NCBI GenBank assembly: GCA_903875425.1
Contig: CAIQWC010000012.1
Location: forward strand, 124,001 to 188,000
Direction of reading: 5' to 3'
DNA from: an uncultured Actinomycetes bacterium
GTDB lineage: Bacteria; Actinomycetota; Acidimicrobiia; Acidimicrobiales; RAAP-2
Length of the DNA stretch: 64,000 bases
Positions 10,838 through 18,184 of the stretch are shown in pieces. How positions within the stretch are numbered: the stretch's first letter is position 1; each line of letters begins with the position of its first letter. The notes beneath the pieces are model-generated. The model was not told the origin of the DNA, searched no databases, and saw only the letters and a list, made by a program, of their open reading frames with translations. The translations under genes and the position numbers were made by a program.

Positions 10838-11272
10838 TTACGGGGCTTTGGGCAAAATAACAATGGGACAAGCACTGTGATGCACGCAGTGCATGGCCAC
10901 AGATCCAAGGAGCGCTGACTTCGCGCGATGACCGTCTGACCCTAAGACCAGCATGCCTGCGTCCTTAGATGCCTCGATGAGCTTCTCGGTGGGATATCCG
11001 ACGAGCACCTCAGAACTGAAACCAGAGTCGAGACCGGCCGCGCTTGTGGCCTTAGCGATGAGCGCTTTGCCGGCAGCATGGAGATCTTCTGCACTCAGTA
11101 CCCCTATCGCGGTAGGCGTCATGACAGCGCCGGCCCCGATCCAGGAGCTTGGGTCCTCCACAACGCACACCAGGTGCAGCGTCGCTCCACGTACCTCGGC
11201 TTCATCCTTTGCCCAAGCAATAGCTCGAGATGACGATGCTGAGCCGTCAACGCCAACCACGATGCGTTCCAT
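10838..11272 (-). CDS. Universal stress protein, UspA family
   Basis: 144-aa single-domain Usp, cytosolic and likely dimeric. The N-terminal beta strand and Asp9 are in VVGVDGSASS. The C-terminal ATP-binding motif is present as GSDGHRAKSALLGS, but only eight residues separate the second Gly from the Gly-Ser pair where nine are usual, so ATP binding is plausible but not certain. The start ATG 11272 has a strong AGGAGG five bases upstream, most of it inside a perfect palindrome (11279-11298). It is the first gene of the usp-HAD-tlyA-nadK-recN direction. Confidence 0.88.
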   Translation of the reverse strand: MERIVVGVDGSASSSRAIAWAKDEAEVRGATLHLVCVVEDPSSWIGAGAVMTPTAIGVLSAEDLHAAGKALIAKATSAAGLDSGFSSEVLVGYPTEKLIEASKDAGMLVLGSDGHRAKSALLGSVAMHCVHHSACPIVILPKAP

Positions 11273-11278
11273 ACCAAC

Positions 11279-11298
11279 CTCCTAGGTTCACCTAGGAG
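11279..11298 (-). promoter_or_regulatory. Perfect palindrome over usp ribosome binding site
   Basis: Two 8-base arms, CTCCTAGG and CCTAGGAG, around a 4-base loop. On the minus strand the right arm contains five of the six Shine-Dalgarno bases of usp. A TACGCT hexamer at 11297-11302 adjoins the left arm. If that is the -10, the palindrome covers the transcription start and is more likely a DNA operator than an RNA hairpin. Confidence 0.5.
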
Positions 11299-11423
11299 CG
11301 TACAAGCAACACGTCAGAGCGCCACAACCGTGCTTTGCGTTGGATTCTCGATTCAAGTAGATATTGTGCATTGACGCGACGAGCCCTTGCGCGCGTAACG
11401 CAAGCACGAACGCCATCCTCACG

Positions 11424-11510
11424 TGGTGTCGGAGGGGGGACTTGAACCCCCACGCCCTTACGGGCACTAGCCCCTCAAGCTAGCGCGTCTGCCTATTCCG
11501 CCACTCCGAC
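11424..11510 (-). tRNA. tRNA-Leu (anticodon GAG)
   Basis: An 87-base class II tRNA. The acceptor stem is GTCGGAG paired with CTCCGAC. The anticodon stem CTAGC/GCTAG encloses loop TTGAGGG with anticodon GAG. A long variable arm follows (GCCCGTAAGGGC), then a T arm with GGTTCAAGTC, and a genomically encoded CCA. It reads CUC and CUU leucine codons. It lies between the solute-binding protein gene and usp. A 6-bp inverted repeat at 11386-11404, 20 bases downstream, might end transcription but lacks a U run. Confidence 0.97.
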
Positions 11511-11554
11511 GTGACTTTCCTAAGGAGTTGTCAGGTTAGCAAACGGCGCGCGTC

Positions 11555-13219
11555 TCAGTTCCCAGGGCTAGAACTAGCGATAGCCCACTGGCCCATCATC
11601 GAAACAAGTCCCGGTGGGTACGGATCGGACACCACGCCACGCAGCGTGGCCGAAGTCACGAGGAAGGTGGGTTCAACCATGATGGGGAGCGAACTCATTG
11701 TGACCCACAATCGTGTGTCAATACTCTGGTACAAAGTCGCGGCGTCTTGAGGATTCATGTTGCCTTCGGCTTGACTCAAGATCGCAGTAATGGCCTTGTC
11801 TCTATATCCGCTCCAGAGAGCCGAGGCGTTACCCATGGGACTAGGTAGGTACCAGCGAGCCGTTTCATTTATAAACGGCGTCGTTGGCCGCACGACGACG
11901 GCCGCGTCAAATTGCCCGTGTCGTAGACCTTTTTCGGCTTGGGAAACATTCCCAACGTGAACAACGGAAACGCCGATGCCGTGTCCACCCCATTGCATAA
12001 CGAGGTGTCGGGCCACCGAGTTGGCCCACGCGTCGCTACTTTGGACAGCCAACGAAATACGCAGCTGACCGCCGTGGCGATTGAGCCAACGGCCGTGCTG
12101 CTTGGTGTAGCCAAGCAGGTGGAGATTGTGGCCAGCCAACACGGGGTCGTAGATCTGATTAGCGGCCGAGGGTGCGTTCACACCTGCAGGAGCGGTGAGT
12201 GGCGTAGCGGTCCCGCTGTAGTTAATCATTCCCTGCGTCCAGAAATGACTCATGGCCGATTGCATTCCTGACACGTAGGGGCCGGCAACTACAGACACCA
12301 AACCTTGTCGACGCAAAAGATCCGCGAGGGCCACGCGAATTTGGCGAATCTTGCATACACCGGTTCGCGTTTGGAAGTCGACGCTGATAAGTGAATTCGA
12401 AAAGGTCGAAGACGACTTGACGGTAGCGAGGGAGCTAACACCGTTGCCTACGACTAGGGATGGGTTATTGGTAGACAGAATCGCAGCGCTCCCTGGCTGC
12501 GAGAGGTTACGAATTGTTGACGGGGTCGTCAGCGACACGATGATGGCGGAGAAGAGGGGTGGCGTTCCCTGCCATAGCGGATTCACTACCAAGGTGGCGG
12601 TGGTGGGAGTGACCGAAGCAATGAGGTACGGGCCTCCAGAGAGATCGATATCTGGATCGGGCAGCACACAGGTCTTAGAACCGGCGACAGTGGACGCCGG
12701 CATCAAGGGATTAAAGAGATCTCTCCACCCCGACGCCGGCTTAGAAAATAGAACTTCGATGGAGCCATTTTGATTCGTGACTGGCGTAATCGACGCTATA
12801 AGACCGTATTGATCTGAGGTGGGCGCTGAGCCTCGTGCTCCCTCATGCCACGTGGCGATGAAATCCTTAATGGAGATGGGACGGCCATCTGACCACGTTG
12901 CGTGAGGCCTCAGGGTATAGACGACCTTCATCGGCGAAAGGCTTACTACTTCGGCTTGCTCAATGGCGGAGCTAGCTGGAGAGATCACGGCGCCCGATTG
13001 CACCATCGTGGTTTCCGGCAGCACCAGACTTAACAGTAATTGCGTTGCAGAACTAGTCCGTTGCGCCACGGGGTTGCAGCCGACGAAGGGCCCGTCAATG
13101 CCTAGGTGCAGGACCGGCAACGTCGTCGCAGCCTGAGATGCGCTGAGGCCAAGGGCGATTATCGAGGTCGTCGCGACTAGGGACGCCACAAAGAGACGCC
13201 CGAGTCGGGCACGGATCAC
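11555..13219 (-). CDS. Extracellular solute-binding protein, family 5-like
   Basis: Secreted substrate-binding protein resembling peptide/nickel ABC transporter receptors (SBP_bac_5). It is 554 aa. It has a Sec signal peptide: RARLGR, a hydrophobic segment at about 9-26, and likely cleavage after SQA30. No lipobox Cys is seen, so it may not be a lipoprotein. The family region VYTLRPHATWSDGRPISIKDF is visible in pieces near residues 98-118. The start GTG 13219 overlaps the secG stop (GTGA). No permease or ATPase gene is nearby, so the transporter partner and substrate are unknown. Confidence 0.75.
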   Translation of the reverse strand: MIRARLGRLFVASLVATTSIIALGLSASQAATTLPVLHLGIDGPFVGCNPVAQRTSSATQLLLSLVLPETTMVQSGAVISPASSAIEQAEVVSLSPMKVVYTLRPHATWSDGRPISIKDFIATWHEGARGSAPTSDQYGLIASITPVTNQNGSIEVLFSKPASGWRDLFNPLMPASTVAGSKTCVLPDPDIDLSGGPYLIASVTPTTATLVVNPLWQGTPPLFSAIIVSLTTPSTIRNLSQPGSAAILSTNNPSLVVGNGVSSLATVKSSSTFSNSLISVDFQTRTGVCKIRQIRVALADLLRRQGLVSVVAGPYVSGMQSAMSHFWTQGMINYSGTATPLTAPAGVNAPSAANQIYDPVLAGHNLHLLGYTKQHGRWLNRHGGQLRISLAVQSSDAWANSVARHLVMQWGGHGIGVSVVHVGNVSQAEKGLRHGQFDAAVVVRPTTPFINETARWYLPSPMGNASALWSGYRDKAITAILSQAEGNMNPQDAATLYQSIDTRLWVTMSSLPIMVEPTFLVTSATLRGVVSDPYPPGLVSMMGQWAIASSSPGN

Positions 13220-13446
13220 TGCAGGCGAAGGTTCAGCGTCAACGTAGTGAAGGTGAAGATCAGAGCAACCGAAATGGTGATCCGGTCCAGATTTTTCTCC
13301 ACGACCGTAGAACCCTGAGCTGCGGCACCTACCGAGCCACCGAACATGTCAGAGAGACCGCCGCCACGACCACTGTGCATCAAGACCAAGAAGATGAGCG
13401 CAAGCGCGCAAATGACCTCAATCGTGACGTAAATAGCGGTAATCAC
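13216..13446 (-). CDS. secG: Preprotein translocase subunit SecG
   Basis: Small auxiliary subunit of the SecYEG channel. It is 76 aa with two membrane segments (about 5-23 and 55-74) and the conserved central stretch LMHSGRGGGLSDMFGG. The start is GTG 13446 with a good Shine-Dalgarno (GAAGGAG) upstream. Its place after gap-pgk-tpiA is conserved in actinobacteria and firmicutes. The next gene, a secreted binding protein, overlaps it by four bases. Confidence 0.95.
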   Translation of the reverse strand: MITAIYVTIEVICALALIFLVLMHSGRGGGLSDMFGGSVGAAAQGSTVVEKNLDRITISVALIFTFTTLTLNLRLQ

Positions 13447-13473
13447 GTTCCTTCTCCTCTTGACTCTTCCGGA

Positions 13474-14265
13474 CTAGGTACCGTAGCAGGCGCAGACCGC
13501 CGAGACGATCGCAGCAAAGCTTTCTCCCTGCAAACTGGCCCCGCCCACCAAGAGGCCGTCGACATCAGCCTGGGAGACAAGTTCCCCTGCATTCTCGGGG
13601 TTAGCCGAGCCCCCATAGAGAATGCGGATGCTGTCGGCGACGTCTCCTCGTCGCTCCCGAATTTCGTCTCGAATACGGCCACAGGCCAACTGGGCGTCTT
13701 CGGTAGTCGCTGCTATGCCCGTTCCAATCGCCCACACGGGCTCGTAGGCCACCACAATGGATTGCTCGGCCCCCTTGGCCACTCCCTCGAGTGCGGCGCT
13801 GACCTGGCGAACAAGTACCGTCTCGGTCTCCCCCGCTTCGCGCTCGGCGGCGGATTCTCCAACACATATCACGGGCGTCAACAGACCTTTGAGTACTGCG
13901 GCCGTAGTCGCCGCCACGTCGGTATCGGTCATCGCGTAGTGAAGCCTGCGTTCAGAATGGCCCACCAACACCAGCGTCACTGACAGACGCGCCAGCATGG
14001 CCACCGAAATCTCTCCCGTGTAGGCGCCAGAGGAATACGCCGAGCAATGTTGGGCGCCGAGGGCTATCGGCAGCTGATCGGCCCCAATAATTCCTTCTAC
14101 GCTCCGAAGATCGGTAGCAGGAGGGTGAACCGCGATGTCGACCGCACGGTGGTCAAGGTTCCTGAGCCGCAGTGCCATATCTTGGATGAGCCGTATGGCC
14201 TCGACATGATCGAGGTTCATCTTCCAGTTACCAGCGACCAAAGGCCGACGCGTGGACTTAGCCAT
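13474..14265 (-). CDS. tpiA: Triosephosphate isomerase
   Basis: Interconverts dihydroxyacetone phosphate and glyceraldehyde 3-phosphate. It is 263 aa. Catalytic residues are seen: Asn13 and Lys15 (GNWKMN), His103 (VGHSERR) and Glu175 (AYEPVWAIGTG). The phosphate loop GGSANPEN lies near the C-terminus. The start ATG 14265 has GGAGG five bases upstream and lies two bases after the pgk stop. Confidence 0.97.
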   Translation of the reverse strand: MAKSTRRPLVAGNWKMNLDHVEAIRLIQDMALRLRNLDHRAVDIAVHPPATDLRSVEGIIGADQLPIALGAQHCSAYSSGAYTGEISVAMLARLSVTLVLVGHSERRLHYAMTDTDVAATTAAVLKGLLTPVICVGESAAEREAGETETVLVRQVSAALEGVAKGAEQSIVVAYEPVWAIGTGIAATTEDAQLACGRIRDEIRERRGDVADSIRILYGGSANPENAGELVSQADVDGLLVGGASLQGESFAAIVSAVCACYGT

Positions 14266-14267
14266 TA

Positions 14268-15437
14268 CTACCTCCGGGGAGCGTTAGACGCTGCGCGCAA
14301 GGCAGCGAGAGCGGGAAGATCACCAAACTCTAAGAGTTCTAATGATGCTCCACCGCCGGTGGATAAGAAATCAACTCTCGGCGCTACACCAAATTGCTCC
14401 ACCGCACGGGCAGAGTCTCCCCCGCCCACTACGGTCATCGCGCGAGTGTTGGCAACCGCCATGGCGACCGCTCTTGTACCCTCCGCAAAACGATCATCCT
14501 CGAAGGCACCCATCGGTCCATTCCAGAGGACGGTGCCTGCTTTGGCTACTAGTTCCGAGAAACGAGCAGCCGATTCGGGCCCTATGTCAAGACCCATCCA
14601 GCCGTCAGGGATGTCGCCAGTGAAGGTCTCAACGGTACCCCCGCTACAGCCGGCACCGAAGGCTGCTCCCGCTTCGAGTGCCACAACGTCGCTTGGAAGC
14701 TCAAACTTCGTTGGCCCGTCCAGCAGGGCCGCACATTCTTCTATCCGTGAAGGATCCAAGAGCGACCCACCGACCGCGCGCCCTTGAGCGGCCAAGAAGG
14801 TGAACGCCATTCCTCCCCCTACCACCACGGTGTCAGCATGCTTCGCTAATGCTTTCATGACGCCGAGTTTGTCCGCCACCTTGGCACCACCGACGAAGGC
14901 GACAAAGGGACCAGCCGGTTCATGGAGTAATCCACCGAGCTCCGCTACCTCTGAAGCAAGCAGCCTGCCGGCTGCTGAAGGTAAAAATTGAGGAGGACCC
15001 ACAATCGATGCGTGTGCTCGATGACTTACTCCGAAGGCGTCATTGACGTAGGCATCAAAACCTTCGATTAATTCGGCCACGAACGCAGGGTCATTACCGG
15101 TTTCACCGGGGCTGAAGCGTAAGTTCTCTAGCAGTCCCACCCCGGGCGCGTACTCGTCAAGCAGTCGAGCCACCGGCTTCATACTTAGTGATGCGTCAAA
15201 GTGACCCTTTGGGCGACCAAGGTGTGTGCAGCACACCACCGTTGCCCCGGCGCGCTGTAAGTATTCGATAGTCGGTAGTGCGGAGCGAATCCGAAGCGGA
15301 TCGGCGACTACCAACGCACCCTGGTGCTCCATGAGAGGGACATTGAAGTCGGTACGGACGAGAACTCGCTTTCCCTCGAGAGGGCCTAGATCTTCGAGGA
15401 GGGGTAGGCCCTCCAACGCAGGGGTAGTGGAACTCAC
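14268..15437 (-). CDS. pgk: Phosphoglycerate kinase
   Basis: Substrate-level phosphorylation step of glycolysis. It is 389 aa. RVLVRTDFNVPL near the N-terminus binds 3-phosphoglycerate, THLGRPKG follows, and the C-terminal nucleotide region includes WNGPMGAFE and VGGGDSARA. The start is GTG 15437, overlapping the gap stop (GTGA). It sits in the gap-pgk-tpiA unit. Confidence 0.97.
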   Translation of the reverse strand: MSSTTPALEGLPLLEDLGPLEGKRVLVRTDFNVPLMEHQGALVVADPLRIRSALPTIEYLQRAGATVVCCTHLGRPKGHFDASLSMKPVARLLDEYAPGVGLLENLRFSPGETGNDPAFVAELIEGFDAYVNDAFGVSHRAHASIVGPPQFLPSAAGRLLASEVAELGGLLHEPAGPFVAFVGGAKVADKLGVMKALAKHADTVVVGGGMAFTFLAAQGRAVGGSLLDPSRIEECAALLDGPTKFELPSDVVALEAGAAFGAGCSGGTVETFTGDIPDGWMGLDIGPESAARFSELVAKAGTVLWNGPMGAFEDDRFAEGTRAVAMAVANTRAMTVVGGGDSARAVEQFGVAPRVDFLSTGGGASLELLEFGDLPALAALRAASNAPRR

Positions 15438-16453
15438 TTGCTCCCTACCACGGCGACGAGGTCAACGAGGCGATTTGAGTAACCCCACTCGTTGTCGTAC
15501 CAGCCCATCACCTTGACCAAGGAGGTCTTCTCGTCGATCCTCTGCACCATGGTCAGACCAGCGTCATAGGTGCACGAGGCTGAATCACCGACAATGTCAG
15601 CCGAGACGATGGGGGCCTCTGTGTAGACCAAAACACCCTGCAGCCTGTCAGAAGTCGATGCGGCTTTAAAGGCAGCATTGATCTGCTCAACACTTGGTGA
15701 GCCTGGGACTACCGCGGTGAAATCGGTGATGGAACCCGTTGGGATGGGCACACGAAGCGAGGTGCCGTCGAGCCGCCCCTTCATGGCTTCTAGGACCAGT
15801 GAGGTTGCTCGAGCAGCACCCGTAGAACTCGGGATAATGCTGATGGCCGCGGCACGGGCACGGCGGAGGTCCTTATGGGGTTGATCAAGCAAGGTTTGGT
15901 CATTGGTGTAGGCATGGACCGTGGTCATGAGACCTGAAATAACGCCAAAGTTGTCATCGAGAACCTTGACCATGGGAACAAAGCAGTTCGTGGTGCAAGA
16001 CGCGTTGGAAATTACATGGTGCTGCGCGGGGTCAAACTGATCATCGTTGACGCCAACCACGAAAGTGGCATCCACGCCGCTCGCTGGTGCTGACACGATG
16101 ACGCGTTTTGCTCCGCCCGCCAAGTGCCCAGCAGCCTTATCACGATCAGTGAAGATTCCCGTGGACTCAATCACCACGTCCACCCCGTGGGAGCCCCACG
16201 GTATGTCGGCTGGGTTTCGCTCCGAGTGAACGGTGATCACCCTGTCTCCGATAGTCATGGAGCTTGCGTCTACCGTGACGTCCATGCCAAGGCGACCTTG
16301 CGTTGAGTCGTACTGGAGGAGGTGGGCGTTCGTCTCTGGTGAGGTGAGGTCGTTGATGGCGACCACGTCGATGTCTGCACCAGACGCAATCACGGCTCGC
16401 AGAAAACCCCTACCGATACGACCGAATCCGTTTATACCTACCTTGACTGTCAC
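15434..16453 (-). CDS. gap: Glyceraldehyde-3-phosphate dehydrogenase
   Basis: NAD-dependent phosphorylating GAPDH, 339 aa. The Rossmann start is VGINGFGRIGR, Asp35 favours NAD over NADP, the nucleophile is Cys153 in SNASCTTNC, and the C-terminal WYDNEWGYSNR is intact. The start GTG 16453 is preceded by GGAGGAG at seven bases. It lies 16 bases after yvcK, where most actinobacteria have whiA. Confidence 0.97.
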   Translation of the reverse strand: MTVKVGINGFGRIGRGFLRAVIASGADIDVVAINDLTSPETNAHLLQYDSTQGRLGMDVTVDASSMTIGDRVITVHSERNPADIPWGSHGVDVVIESTGIFTDRDKAAGHLAGGAKRVIVSAPASGVDATFVVGVNDDQFDPAQHHVISNASCTTNCFVPMVKVLDDNFGVISGLMTTVHAYTNDQTLLDQPHKDLRRARAAAISIIPSSTGAARATSLVLEAMKGRLDGTSLRVPIPTGSITDFTAVVPGSPSVEQINAAFKAASTSDRLQGVLVYTEAPIVSADIVGDSASCTYDAGLTMVQRIDEKTSLVKVMGWYDNEWGYSNRLVDLVAVVGSK

Positions 16454-16469
16454 GATGTGACTCCTCCGC

Positions 16470-17345
16470 TCACTGGTTTTGTTTCCAACATGTCAAAAGT
16501 GCCTGTGCAAGTTTGCCCGGTTCGTGGACCAGGGTGTTAGACCCTACTAACGGCGCCATGGTCACCAAGGGCGACGGCACACCCAGGGCAAGGCCCTCCG
16601 TGTTGTCGCAGAGTACGACATCAACCCGAACCCCGTGGCGCTCGAGGGCGCTGAGGTGGTCAGAAACGCTATAGCCCTGCGTTTCGGGTATCTGGGGCCG
16701 GAGATTACAAACGTAAATACGTTGCGCCTTCGTCGTGACAAGAGCCTTTCGAATATCCGGAACGACGGCGGCTGCAAGGACCGATGTATAGAGGGATCCA
16801 GGGCCAATGATGATCTGGTCGGCGTCTCGAATTGCCTCGACTGCTTCACGGGGAGCGGGAGCCAACTCAGGAAGCACGATGAGTTCATCGATAACGCCGC
16901 CTTCGCTGATGGCCACTTGGCCGTGCGTGGTTCCGTCAAGCCCCTTGGCCATCAGGTGTGTCGGAACCACAGAAGCCGGTAGCACTGTCCCTTGGGCTCC
17001 CAGAAGATCCGCCGCGGCCTGCACGCAGCCGACGAGGTTACCTTCGACTTCCAAGAGACCAGCCAGGAGAAGATTCCCAACTGCGTGACCTGCTAATTCC
17101 CCTGCCTGGTAACGATGCTCCATGGTTTCGGCCAGCACACTGCCTTCGGGCGCCAAGGCGACGAGACACTTTCGTAAATCACCGAGTGCTGGAATGCCAA
17201 GCAATTCCCGAAGCCTCCCGCTCGAACCACCGTCGTCCGCTACCGACACCACCGCAGTGACAGCATCGCTGTAGTGCCGCACGGCACGCAGTGTCACCGC
17301 GGTTCCGTGACCACCACCGATCGCGACGACCTTGGGACCCTTCAC
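16470..17345 (-). CDS. yvcK: YvcK/CofD-like gluconeogenesis factor
   Basis: Nucleotide-sugar-binding regulatory protein of the GluR/YvcK family, linked in other bacteria to cell-shape and carbon metabolism control. The N-terminal glycine-rich loop VVAIGGGHGT, VADDGGSSGRLR and GNLLLAGL are visible. I choose GTG 17345, which overlaps the rapZ stop as GTGA and places the loop at residue 6, giving 291 aa. The longer frame to 17450 starts with TTG and runs inside rapZ. whiA is absent downstream. Confidence 0.9.
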   Translation of the reverse strand: MKGPKVVAIGGGHGTAVTLRAVRHYSDAVTAVVSVADDGGSSGRLRELLGIPALGDLRKCLVALAPEGSVLAETMEHRYQAGELAGHAVGNLLLAGLLEVEGNLVGCVQAAADLLGAQGTVLPASVVPTHLMAKGLDGTTHGQVAISEGGVIDELIVLPELAPAPREAVEAIRDADQIIIGPGSLYTSVLAAAVVPDIRKALVTTKAQRIYVCNLRPQIPETQGYSVSDHLSALERHGVRVDVVLCDNTEGLALGVPSPLVTMAPLVGSNTLVHEPGKLAQALLTCWKQNQ

Positions 17346-18184
17346 CGATCCACGTCGCGGTGAAAGAGCGAGACCGTCTGACCGGAGGCGGTGAAGTTCG
17401 CCGCGAGCCGCTCGACAACGGCCACGCTTCGATGTTGACCACCCGTGCAACCGATCGCCACGGTGAGATAGGACTTGCCTTCGCGCTCGAACCCGGGGAT
17501 CAAGCTCGCCACCAACCCTTCGACGCGGGTGAGAAAATCAACCGCGTCCGGCTGCGAAAGAACATAGGACGCCACGGGATCGTCGCGCCCATCTAATGGC
17601 CGAAGTGATTCTTCCCAATGAGGGTTGGGCAGGAAGCGAACGTCAAACACCATGTCGACATCGAGCGGTATGCCGTATTTAAAGCCAAACGACATGAAGG
17701 TAATCCGCATGCTCGGTCGATTTCGTACTTCGGAAAACAAATCGAAAATTCTCGTGCGTAGCTGATTCACATTTAATTCACCGGTGACTATCTGCACGTC
17801 GGCCAGCTCTCGGATCGGTTCGAGGCTCTTGCGCTCTGCTTGAACGGCAGCTTCGACGTTCTGTTCGGCTACGGGATGACGTCGACGATTTCCCTCATAA
17901 CGGCGGATGAGAACGTCATCGGGAGCATCAAGAAATAAGGTTCGAACATCGTGCCCACCGAGCCTCAATTGACTGATGGCATCGAGCAACTGTGAGGCGT
18001 CCGCGCTTCCGGCTCGACCAAACACCAGAGCGACACGCTCTTTGTCTCCGACGAGTTCCCCCATTCGCGCGATAACAGCCGCGGGCAAATTGTCGACCAC
18101 GGTCCAACGCAAATCCTCGAGGCTTGCAGCGACCGTCGAACGACCAGCCCCCGACATGCCAGCAACAATGAGAAACTCAGCCAT
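17342..18184 (-). CDS. rapZ: RapZ-family nucleotide-binding protein
   Basis: P-loop protein of the YvcJ/RapZ family. In E. coli it is an adaptor for small-RNA decay; its role in actinobacteria is less clear. It is 280 aa. The Walker A is GMSGAGRS (9-16), with Arg in place of Lys as in other actinobacterial homologues. The C-terminal signature GCTGGQHRSV is intact. The ATG 18184 overlaps the uvrC stop by eight bases. The uvrC-rapZ-yvcK order is the standard actinobacterial one. Confidence 0.93.
   Translation of the reverse strand: MAEFLIVAGMSGAGRSTVAASLEDLRWTVVDNLPAAVIARMGELVGDKERVALVFGRAGSADASQLLDAISQLRLGGHDVRTLFLDAPDDVLIRRYEGNRRRHPVAEQNVEAAVQAERKSLEPIRELADVQIVTGELNVNQLRTRIFDLFSEVRNRPSMRITFMSFGFKYGIPLDVDMVFDVRFLPNPHWEESLRPLDGRDDPVASYVLSQPDAVDFLTRVEGLVASLIPGFEREGKSYLTVAIGCTGGQHRSVAVVERLAANFTASGQTVSLFHRDVDR

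Noticed and set aside
11386-11404. 6-bp inverted repeat downstream of tRNA-Leu(GAG)
   Set aside because: Short stem, 7-base loop and no U run; too weak to list as a terminator.
13375-13983. 202-codon plus-strand ORF opposite tpiA and secG
   Set aside because: Antisense shadow of two conserved genes; composition follows their codons.
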